From: Anaeramoeba flamelloides
Lineage: Eukaryota; Metamonada; Anaeramoebidae
Direction: 5' to 3'
DNA: 64,000 bases
Assembly (NCBI GenBank): GCA_027625915.1
Contig: JANTQA010000033.1
Location: 9,610,001-9,674,000, forward strand
Shown here piece by piece: positions 12,701 through 22,185 of this stretch. The notes beneath the pieces were generated by a model, which saw only the letters and a list, made by a program, of their open reading frames with translations, was not told the origin of the DNA and ran no database searches. How positions within the stretch are numbered: the stretch's first letter is position 1; the number at the start of each line of letters is the position of its first letter. The position numbers and the translations under genes were made by a program.

Positions 12701-13605
12701 AACTGATCAGAGAAAAGGCTCCTCATGATGTGGTCGAGTACCTGATGTCCCAACCAGATATTGATTTATCTAAGACAAACGAAAAGGATACTTTAGTATG
12801 CGCTATAAATGATGGATACGATACACAATTATTACAAAATTTAATCAAGGCTGGTTGTCAATTGGGTAAAAATTCTGGAAATTACTATACCACGCCACTA
12901 CATGCAGCCTTATCTAGGAATTTGCCACAAGAGTTTTTCAATCTTTTATTGAATCCTGATATGATCCCCAACTCCAAGGTTACCAAGGGAATCGATATTA
13001 ATGAGAAAAATTATCAAAATTTAACAGTATTTGATTGTGCATGCGAAACCGCCAACTACAAATACAAGCCTGCATTTTTATCATTCCTATTACAAATGGA
13101 CGCAAATCCTGACTCGAAAAACCCACAAACGAAAAATACTCCTCTTTTATTACTTACAAAAAAACCCAAGACTTATAAAGCTATCATTATTAAATTGATT
13201 AATCTTGGTGCAAATATTAACTATGATAATGATAAAAGTACACCATTTTTGAACATTTGTGAAAATGATACGCCAATCGACTTGTTCCGATTATTCCTTT
13301 CAAAGAACATTAAAGTAAATAAAGCCGATTTCAAAGGAAACACTGCATTGCATTATTTATGTCTTTTGGGATATGACATTGAATTCTTCATGGACTTGCT
13401 TAAAGTTAAGGGTGTTAAGTCTTCAGTCAAAAATACTAGTGGCGATACAGCTTTACATATCGCTTGCAGAAGGAACCTCAGCCTCAAGATTATTAAATTG
13501 TTGGTTAAAAGTGGCGCCAAATTTACAGTCCCAAATAAAAGAAATGAAAGACCAATCGATTTAACTCAAAACCAAGATGTTTTAAATTATTATTCTTTGC
13601 TTTAA
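2713..13605 (+). CDS. Giant ankyrin-repeat protein, six exons, about 2109 aa
   Basis: Exons read as 2713-2802, 3120-3731, 4211-4408, 6514-6714, 6856-8625 and 10147-13605. Joined, they give 6330 nt (2110 codons with the TAA). All five introns are GT-AG and phase 0. The protein is almost wholly ankyrin repeats of about 33-36 residues (TPLHYA / LLENGADVN type), roughly 60 in tandem, with no other domain, signal peptide or membrane segment seen. Ankyrin arrays are protein-binding solenoids, usually cytosolic scaffolds, so the partner cannot be told. Each intron falls just before the TPLH turn. The ATG at 2713 begins MTDLLETIKNND, a plausible ankyrin cap. An in-frame ATG at 2656 would add a Phe-rich 19-residue leader read through a T-rich tract, and I consider it less likely. 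The last exon (1152 codons) is intronless. Junctions keep the repeat register, so no exon seems missing. The exact repeat number and the exon 1 start are the least certain points. Confidence 0.88.
2803..3119 (+). other. Ankyrin gene intron 1 (317 bp, phase 0)
   Basis: Donor GTATTT follows a complete GAG codon; acceptor ...CATTATAG. The next exon opens N-K-T-L-P-L-H-Y-A, the start of an ankyrin repeat. Confidence 0.8.
3732..4210 (+). other. Ankyrin gene intron 2 (479 bp, phase 0)
   Basis: Donor GTAAGG after ...NMMELI; acceptor TTTAAATAG. The next exon opens D-D-K-T-Y-L-A-Y-A, again the start of an ankyrin repeat. Confidence 0.82.
4409..6513 (+). other. Ankyrin gene intron 3 (2105 bp, phase 0)
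   Basis: Donor GTAAAT after ...APVNHYQE; acceptor TTTAATAG before N-Q-K-P-C-I-L-Y. It is the longest intron and contains a run of 31 T and an (AC)n-(TA)n microsatellite. The ankyrin register is continuous across it, so no hidden exon is required. Confidence 0.8.
5610..5739. repeat. Poly-T run followed by an (AC)n-(TA)n microsatellite
   Basis: T runs unbroken from 5610 to 5640. After a unique stretch there is an AC dinucleotide run (about 5692-5706) that passes into a TA run (about 5709-5739). Both lie inside intron 3 of the ankyrin gene. Open frames across this region are artefacts of the repeat. Confidence 0.9.
6715..6855 (+). other. Ankyrin gene intron 4 (141 bp, phase 0)
   Basis: Donor GTAAGT after ...WLDINQKD; acceptor AATAATAG before S-E-T-N-L-F-A-L. 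Most of it is A-rich. The choice of AG places the downstream exon in frame with the long ankyrin frame. Confidence 0.8.
8626..10146 (+). other. Ankyrin gene intron 5 (1521 bp, phase 0)
   Basis: Donor GTAAAT after ...PNLPISD; acceptor ATAACAACAG before G-T-T-P-L-F-A-Y. The intron is about 85-90% A+T by eye and has a long A-run near 9750. Reading through the donor quickly yields poly-Phe and a stop, which supports splicing here. Confidence 0.82.
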
Positions 13606-15585
13606 TTCGATAAATCCTGGGTTTTTTTTTTTTTGTTTTTTTCATTTTTTATTTTTTATTTTTTTATTTTTTATTATTGTTTTTTGACCTATTTCTTTTG
13701 ATTATTTAAATATTTGTTGTTCTTTTTATTTATATTATTATGTAGGTCTCATCAATTTAAAAATTTCAATTAATATTTATAAATTTTACATAATCAATAA
13801 TTATTATTTCTTTCTTTAACCATCAATTAATTTATTTATTCTACTATTGATACTATTAAATATAAAGACAATAACTTTTAAATTTTTACTTTTTTATTTT
13901 TACGTGAAATTTTTTTTTTTGAAGATCGCTATCAGACCCAAAAACATGTATTTTTTTAATAAGGTAACAATTAAAACTGAAAATGCATTAAAAAAAAAAA
14001 AAAATAGATTGATTGATTATATTTTAAGAGAAGTTATCTTTCTTTTTTTTCTGAAAAGATACAATAAATAAAAAGTATTTTAAAACTTTAAGAAGGAAAT
14101 ATTATTTTTCTTTTGATTAAAAATGAAATTTTCAAAAAGTTCATCCATATATCCCTAAGAACCCCAAATATCCTAATTCCCTTTGAAATAAAGTTTTTAA
14201 TTTAATTTGTAATCAGAGAATTATAAGATATAGAATTTATAAACAATTATCTTTGAAAGAAAAATTTATAATTAAAAATTGTAGAAAAAATTAAAATAAA
14301 ATAATAACTCAGTAAAAAAAATTTCAATATTTGAAATTTTTTTTTGGTTCTTGTGGTTTTATTATTTTTCTATCCAAATTTTTTAAAAACAAATTAAATT
14401 TTTTTTTTTTGAAAAGTTTGCCTAGACATCAAAAATTTCTTATTTTTAATGATTAAAACACATCATACTTTACTGGAATTTTTTTGGGGCCCTTTTCACT
14501 CCAACATCACCTAAAATACTTGATTAAATAATTTTTTTCATTACAAAAGATATTTTGACATCACATAGAAAATTTCTTTTATCTGCTGATTACCGTTCAA
14601 TAGCAATAACCTATTTTGATTTTTCATAATTTAATAATAAAAAAAAAAAATATAAACGATTTAAAAATAAAAAATATATAAATTTCAATAAAAATTTGGA
14701 AATTTTTGTATAACAGATTTTTTTTTAAATTTTAAATTATTTCATGAATAGTTGGAGTCAGATTAATAATTGATTTTTTTTTATTTTTACTATTTTTGGA
14801 TTTTTGAATTTTTTAAATCCTATACATAAAATAAACAATATTATTGAATAATAAACCCAGAACCAAAATTATTTTCCAAGGATCTGGATTAATCAAGATT
14901 GGAAAAATTCAATTAATATAAATTTTTTTTAATAATTTTTACTGATAATAAAATTCAAAAAAATAATTTCTTGGTTTCGAAGAGAATTTCATTATTTTTA
15001 AATAATATTTAAAAGTTAATCTTTATTTTTTTTATAAAAATTTGTATGATTAATTTAAGATTAAAAGTGTTTTTATTGATTTATTTCCAAAGTATTAAAT
15101 GAAATAATTTTACAGTTTTTTTTTGTTTATTCGGGTATTTTATATTGATATATAATGAATTTTTAGATAATTGTTTATAATAAATTTTTAAATTTGAACT
15201 AAAGAAATTAATTTCATTTTTCTCTTAATGTAATATTTAGTATTAAATTTTTATCTAACAAAAAATAAAATTTTCCCATAAATAGTATTTTATTTTTTTT
15301 TTATTTTTATCATAAAATTAACAATATTATTGATGATTATTATTAATAAAACAATATTATTGTGTTTTGAAGTACTATTGTTGAAATCAAATTTCTAATT
15401 TTAAAAATTTTTATAAAAAAATGAAAAACTTTTAAAAAAAATCTAAAAGGGAATTATTATTATTATTATTTTTAATATCGAAAAAATATACAATAAAAAT
15501 TTTACTTTTTAATAGTACTATTTTAACTTTTTATTATAATTAAAATCCGGATTAAAGGTAAATAAAAAATAAATATATTCATAGA

Positions 15586-15780
15586 CAGTCAGTTCCACTT
15601 TTAAAACATAAACTATCAACGAAATTTAAGGCACAAAAAAAATCACAAATTAAAGTACAAAATTCAGTTTCTTGTAAATTACTTTGTGAATTAAAAAATT
15701 CAAAAATTTGTACTTTAATTTGAGATTTTGTGTGCCTTAAATTTTGTTGGTGGTTTGGGCTTTAAATTTGAAACTAACTG
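15586..15780. mobile_element. Palindromic mariner-like MITE, CAGTCAGTT family, copy A
   Basis: Begins CAGTCAGTTCCACTTTTAAA and ends in the inverse of CAGTTAGTTTC. The two halves are complementary over most of their length, with blocks resembling AAATTTAAGGCACAAAAAA. About 195 bp and non-coding. Flanking TA is not clear for this copy, which is also moderately diverged. Confidence 0.7.
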
Positions 15781-17323
15781 GAACAATATCTTTTTAAATC
15801 TTTTCTTTTAAACTTGATGCTATTTTGACAAATCACGGGCGCTAAGGGAAATATATATTTATATATAAAGTTTACATTTTTAAGGGGTTAACATCACCCT
15901 AGATTTCTTCAGAATCAAAATATATTATAATTGGGTGGGAATGATATTAGTCACCAGCGCCCAATTAACTCTAAAAAAATATATTATTAATCTTATTGAA
16001 CAATAAATTATTACATTTTTTACCAATTATCACAGATAAAAATTGTTCATTTTGTAATTTTTTTTAATTTTCCTTTTCCAAATATCATAATAAAAACATT
16101 AATAAACAATAATATCCCATTATTCAATTATTCATATTCAGAACTTTAGAAATTAAATATTTTTTACTTTTTTCATTTCAAAGATTAACTCAATAATCAT
16201 CAACATAAAAACAAAATGACTGTTCAGTTTTGTTTCCTTTTTAATAAAGCTAATTATAATATCAGTATATTTCCAATAATTCAGAAATAATTTGATAAAA
16301 AAAATCTTAGGTTAATTATTGAATTTTTTAAAAAAATTGAACTATTTAGCTATTAATCTACATTTTGCTACAAATTTAAGAATAATAATTTTCAACTTTG
16401 GAGTTTTTTGAATAATGATAATACAATCATTAAATTGTTGAGAAATACAGATTTTTTTCTATATATTTCTATGTTTTTTTACTAATATATTGATCTTTTT
16501 TAATTGAAAGGATCAACGTATATCAATACTTTGTAATCGATTTTTTAGAGACATTTGAACCATGTAGCACTAATTTAGTTAGGAACCCATAGCAAAATAC
16601 TTTAATTATAAGCTCCTCTCCAATAGAAACTAAATCCGAATTAAGATAAAATTTATTGAATAAAAAGGATAAATTATTTAAATTCTAGGATTAATGCAGT
16701 ATTTCTAAAATATATAAAATAAATAATAAAAAAATACTAGTTCTTTTTTATAAAACAGATTTTAAAATTAAAAATCTGGTAATTTTAGTCAAGATAAATT
16801 AAAATTTAAATTCAAAAAAATCAAAAATTTATCTCAACCTTATTTGGAAAAATTAATAAAATTTAACCAAAGAATAAAAAATAAAATCAATTGGAATTCA
16901 AAAGATATTATCGAACTAAAAAAAAAAGAAATTACAAATACTCATTTAATGAGTTGTTGAATTCTCCAATTTGGAATTCCCAAAAATATTTCACAATAAT
17001 AAAACCCAATTGATAAAAAATGTAGTAAAAATAACAGACAAATAATTTCCAACTTATAGTATGTTATAGTTTTGAAAAGGTCTCAATCATTATTTTGTTT
17101 TTGATTAAGATTGGACATAAAATATATAAAAAAATGAAAGTGTCACAAGTTGTTGAAAGCATGAACGCAATTAAATAATAGAAAATATCATTAATTTTTT
17201 AGGTGTATGTCCTTTCTTATGAAAAAAATGATTAATATTTCAAAGTAAATTAAAAGAAATAACTCTTAATGAATAAATATTAAATTATTGATGATTGAAA
17301 TTATTTTCATTAATTAATAATCG

Positions 17324-18119
17324 GTAAATTTTTAAAAATACGATTATTTGCGATGTGATTATTTGCGAGAAAAACAATTTTTTTTTATTTTGTGTCTTAT
17401 CGGATTTCTAAACTTACAAAATGTTGACATGTATGTTGATAGTTTGTTATTTATATCAAAAAAAAAATTTTTGTTTAATAGAATAAAAAATATGAATTGG
17501 TCAAAAATAACAATTTTTACCCAAATATACAAATTTCGAAATTTTCAAAATTTGCTAATATTTGCAATTTATTTAACATTCATTTAACATTTTATAGGGG
17601 TGTGTTAGGTAGGATTAGTATATTTTAGTTGAGTGACCTACCCCACCACACTCGTTCCTAACTTACTCAACATATCCACCTAACCCTATCTAAACTAACC
17701 TACAAACCACACACAATTCTAACACTCTCTAACATACCCTACCTACCCAACCATACTTACCCATATAAAATGTTAAATAAAATGTTAAATAAAATGTTAA
17801 ATAAAAAATGTTAAATAAAATGTTAAATAAAATGTTAAATAAAAATGAAAATGTTAAATAAAATGTTAAATAAATCGCAAATATTCGCAAATTTTGAAAA
17901 TTTCGAAATTTGTATATTTGGGTAAAAATTATCATTTTTGACCAATTCATATTTTTTATTCTATTGGACAAAAATTTTTTTTTTGATATATACAACAAAC
18001 TATCAGCACATATATCAACGTTTTGTAAGTTTAGACCCGATTTCAGAAACAAATTAAAAAATTATTATTTTTCTCGCAAATAATCACATCGGAAATAATC
18101 CCAATTTTGGTATATTCCC
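17324..18119. mobile_element. Foldback DNA element, copy 1, with 9-bp target duplication
   Basis: About 796 bp, bounded by a perfect direct repeat TAATAATCG at 17315-17323 and 18120-18128. The ends (GGTAAATTT... and the inverse of ...ATATTCCC) align end to end without gaps and continue into arms of roughly 260-350 bp. The right arm contains about eight tandem copies of a 12-bp unit, ATGTTAAATAAA (17767-17875); the left arm has two. The arms enclose a C-rich, nearly G-free loop at about 17600-17760. Long terminal inverted repeats with a 9-bp duplication are typical of Mutator-like elements. No transposase is present, so it is non-autonomous. Confidence 0.75.
17767..17875. repeat. Tandem 12-bp repeat inside the foldback arm
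   Basis: About eight copies of ATGTTAAATAAA, a few with an extra A. It lies at the inner edge of the right arm of the foldback element. The related copy at 45293-46047 has four shorter, degenerate units in the equivalent place. Confidence 0.85.
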
Positions 18120-18355
18120 TAATAATCGTGAAATATATATAATTTTTACTTTGAATTTTATGAAAGGTGATTTAAGATAAAAGGCAAAGCTAGAGTAATT
18201 TACACTTCTTCAATAATTAAAAAAAAAAAAAAAAAAAAAAAAATTGTTGTTTTTATTTATTTAAAAAAAGATTTTCAATAAAAAAAAAAGATAATGGATT
18301 TTTAAAAATTAGGATAAATAAAATCTTTTCAAATTAATCTCTAAAATTCTATTAA

Positions 18356-21300
18356 TTAGTCTTCATCGTCTTGTGAAGTTAATGAATCTAATGTTTCTTC
18401 AGAAATTTCATCTGAGAAATTGTCTTCGTCATCGTCTGAATCTGAAGGTTCGTTAAATTCTTCAGAATCTTCATCTGATCCTGGTGGGCTGAATTCGGAT
18501 TCCTCCTCTTCGTCGTTGTCTGAATCGGGATCGCCGAACCTGTTACTAAGAACGGACCAACCGCCGTCTTTAACAAATTGTTTTGGGTCGTCTCTAATAA
18601 TTTTCATTACCATTGTCCAATTCAATGCTGCCTTGCCAGAATAATACGGAATTTCTGATTTATCAAGCCACATTTGGATGTTTTCATGGAATGTTTTTGG
18701 AATTAAATTGATGTGTAAGGGCGTTGTTGTATAATCTTTAAATACAAAGATCAAATCAAAATTTTTTAACCCGAAGGACATTCTTTGGAAATAGGCAATC
18801 TCCACTTCATCGATCGTAATAACCGTTGTTGGCCATGAAGATAATTGTACCAGGCAGGATAAGGTGGGCCTAAAAGTTACTTGGTATCTAGACACAACGC
18901 CAGTAAATTCAAGGTCGTTATAGGGGATATCGAATTCCAATGATTCAACCTTTTCTTCAATTTTGGAAACAAAATTTTGGAACACTTGGTTGATTCTTTT
19001 TTTAAGGGCCCTTTCTGCACGATCTTCATTTTGGCCTCCATAACGATCGCGTACATGGTACCTGGAAATTTCTCTTGACTTTTCAACGACTTCGGTATAA
19101 AATTGGACATCTCTCGTCTTTTTCTTACCAACAATGATTTCGAATTGCAAGTGGAAGTGGATTAAAGTGATGGTATCTGAATCCCCGCAGGGTTGGAAAA
19201 AGGCGTGTTTGATATTCTTATAAAGAATGTCGATAATTTGGCCACGTCGGGAGGTGAAACGGAAACCATTTCGGTGTGCTTCGAGTGACCCAGAGGTCTT
19301 TCTGCCCAAGATGGTTGGCTTTAAAAACAAATCGCCTGCCAATCGTGGCACGTTGCCTCTTGATAAAATTAAATCCTCTTGTTTAACAATGGTCATTTTC
19401 ATAAGCTTGTCTGTTTCCCGATTGGTAATCTTTTTTTTAATTTCCTTAATTACCCTCCACACTTCGTGGAAATGCTGAGCATCTGATGAGCGGAATGTTA
19501 AATCCTTAACAAAAATGGAATTCATGTTTTCCTTGACAGCAATTGACTTTTTCCCAATATTCGATGGGTTGTTGAAATTGATACGTAAATAGACCACGTC
19601 GCCTTCGTCATTTTTGGTAATATTTTTAATATAGGAAATGTGGAAAGGCACGTGTTTCCCATAAAGTGGCAAAAGAACGGTTTCGTGCTTCTTATCAACA
19701 TAAATCCTATTTCTTCTCAAATGCTTAGGAATTTCCATTGCAGATTTATATGACCTTAAAATTCCAATTTTTTGCTTTCTTATTTCTTCAGAAATATTTT
19801 TATTACTTTTTTTTTTCAAAAATCTGTTTTCAATTTCTTGCAATTTCTTTTCTTCTAAAAACCTTTGATGATCTTCTCTTTTTTTCAATTGCTCAGTGTA
19901 TTCCTTTGTTCTTAATCTTTTTTCTAAAATCAAAGAAGAATCAACATCCATATCCTCATCTCGGTTATAATTGTTATCTGTGTTGTTGTTGTTGCTTCCC
20001 CTTCCTTTCCCTTTTTCTTTTTCCTTATTGGAATTGTTTTGCTGGTTATTAATTTCCCCGTTTTGATTTTGGTTTGATTTTTTTTTATTTTTATCTGTAA
20101 TTTGGTAACTAATTTCGGATAAGGTTTTGTTGCTGTTTACCGTTAAGTTTTGTAATGGTTTGTTTTCTTGGACAATATATGTGTCACTGATTAATATTGA
20201 ATATTTTTTTCCATTTTCACTCTTGTTTTCATTCTCATCTTTCGAAACATTCAAATTATGTAACCCCAATCTCAAAACCAACACCATCCCATTTTCAACT
20301 TTGACCTCGGGATCGACATTGGGTGAGATTGTTAATTCCTTTGAAAAAAATTCAATACCAGTTACAAACCCAAAATTTGGTATCAAATGTAATTCTAATT
20401 CGGGCCTCTTCTGGGTGACCTCGTTTAAAATGTTTTTATAAATCTGTAAAAACGTTTTGCCAACAATTATTTCTTTTTCTAATTTGGTATATAAAGTTTC
20501 TACAAAGGAATAATTTTCTTCTTGCTTGCTGTTTGGATCAATGAAAATGGTTCGAGTGGAATATGATGGATACGAATCATAACTAATGCCGAGGGAACAC
20601 AGAATGGTGTCCGGTTGAATATTGCCCTTTGAACTTGTAGATGGAATTTCTAAATCATACTGCCCGCCTGATTGGATAACAGGCGTAAAGACTGATCCTA
20701 CCAATTCTTCGTCACAGCTGACTTTAAATTGCTTCGCTTTCACCATTATTTGTTTAATCTTTTCAGAATAGTTAATATGTGAATATTTCCTGTTTTTATC
20801 GATAATCCTAATCAAGTTTGGGATCACAAACTTTGATAAGACAGCTGTTGTTAATTTACCAGATACTTCAAAATTCGAGATTTCTTTTGTGTCCTTAATT
20901 GAAAATACTTTTGCGATCGTAAATGATATGTCTTTAATTTGAAGGGTTTGTTCTTTTTTTGTCTCTAAAATTTCATTAAAGTGTGTAAAAAATGTTCCCT
21001 CCCATTTCTCATTTGGAAACATTCCAAAATTAATTTTTTCCTTTCTTTTTGTGTTTGTGTTTGTATTTGTTTTTTATTTTGTTTAGGTTTTTGTTTTTTT
21101 ATTTGTTTTTGTTTTTTAAATGAAAAGGGATTTGTTGGAATAAATTTTGTTTAGGTTTTGTGTTTGTGTTTGTTTTGGTTTTTTTAAAAAAAGGGATTTG
21201 TTTGAATTAATTTTGTTTGTTTTAGTTTTGAGTTGTTTTGGTTTTTGGTTTTTATTATTTTTTTTTTGTTTTTATTTCTTTTTTTTTTGATTTTGTTTCT

Positions 21301-22185
21301 GTTTTTTTAATTGAAAAGGGGTTTTAATTTTGTTTTTGTTTGTTAACAAAAAAAATGAAAAAGGATTGTTTTTATTGGATTTTTTCTTTTTGATTTTTGG
21401 TTTTGTTCTCGTAAAAATGGATTTGTTTTTGGAATTAATTTTTTCAAAAAAAAAAAAAAAAGAAATAAGAAAAGAGATCTGTGATTGGGTTAATTTCGAT
21501 TGTGACTTAGTTTTTTGAAAAGGGGGAGTGTTAGGTGGTATTAATAATTTTATTTCATTCAAAAAAGGGATCACATTTACGTTACTTTGAGTTATTGTTA
21601 AGGATTTAGTGTTAAAAAAAAAACTTGATCTGTAAAAGAGAGAACTTTGAAGTGTGTAGATCCGTAATTTCGAATTCAAAGAGCCTCTAAAATAGACACA
21701 TTCATTCGAAGCATTTTAAACTTAATTTTCTTATATTTACGTTACTTCCCTCACTTGTATTTTTTCAAAAAAAAAAAAAAAAAAAGGAAAAGCCTTTTGA
21801 AAACTTACTCATTTGAAGATTTGACTTGATCAAATATTTTGTTCAGTGTTTCCGAATTCTGATCTTTTGTTTCTGGTTTTTTGCCTCTTTGATAGGTATG
21901 ATAAATTAGGCTATATTCTTCTGTGTTTATTTGTTTAAACAAATCTATTTTTTTTTGGGATGAAAAGAAATGGATTGTTTTGTTTTTACATAAAATAATT
22001 AGTGTGTCAGGAAGCTCCCACCCAAACAGCCAAAACTGTAATGAATTTGATTTCACATAAGAAGTGCCTGACTTCACTCGGCCTACAACGATACAATAAC
22101 AATCAATATCATTTTCCCAAAGAGAATAAATTCGATTTGTTCGTTGAATAAATTCCTTTGTGCTAATTTGTGCAGATTCGCTCAT
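18356..22185 (-). CDS. SPT16: FACT complex histone chaperone subunit SPT16, two exons, 1021 aa
   Basis: Exon 1 is 22185-21809 and exon 2 is 21044-18356; joined they give 3066 nt, 1021 residues plus stop, close to the usual family length of 1030-1050. SPT16 with its SSRP1/POB3 partner handles H2A-H2B during transcription and replication in the nucleus. Exon 1 encodes the N-terminal lobe (LQFWLFGWELPDTLIIL, SSQKKIDLFKQ). Residues about 175-430 are the inactive M24 aminopeptidase-like fold (VIQSGGQYDL, GFVTGIEF). A charged, Asn-rich linker follows (about 440-530). The dimerisation domain has VLLPLYGKHVPFHISYIKNI, and the Rtt106-like middle domain (about 730-945) has NIKHAFFQPC and DVQFYTEV. The last 65 or so residues form the expected acidic Ser/Asp/Glu tail. 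An in-frame ATG at 21022 could be mistaken for the start, but it would drop the N-lobe. Confidence 0.96.
21045..21808 (-). other. SPT16 intron (764 bp, splits a Glu codon)
   Basis: On the minus strand the donor is GA|GTAAGTTTT and the acceptor AAAAAG|AAAGGAAAAAATTAAT. Splicing joins ...VKSSNE to KEKINFGMFPNEKW, which matches the family through this region with no gap. The sequence just before the acceptor is A/C-rich rather than pyrimidine-rich. Confidence 0.85.

Larger units (their letters stand above)
13606..18355. other. Gene-free spacer between two convergent genes, with two mobile elements
   Basis: Lies between the ends of the ankyrin (+) and SPT16 (-) genes. It carries a palindromic CAGTCAGTT element (15586-15780) and the first foldback element (17324-18119). 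A short inverted repeat, GGGCGCT at 15837 against AGCGCCC at 15955, stands out as the most GC-rich spot. I see no credible gene. Confidence 0.6.

Noticed and set aside
15837-15961. GGGCGCT / AGCGCCC inverted pair
   Set aside because: Only about 7-14 bp of pairing with a 110-bp spacer; may be the end of an old element but too weak to call.
21272-21679. 135-codon minus-strand frame between the SPT16 exons
   Set aside because: Lys/Phe/Ser low complexity, lies wholly within the intron, and including it would break the gapless family match.
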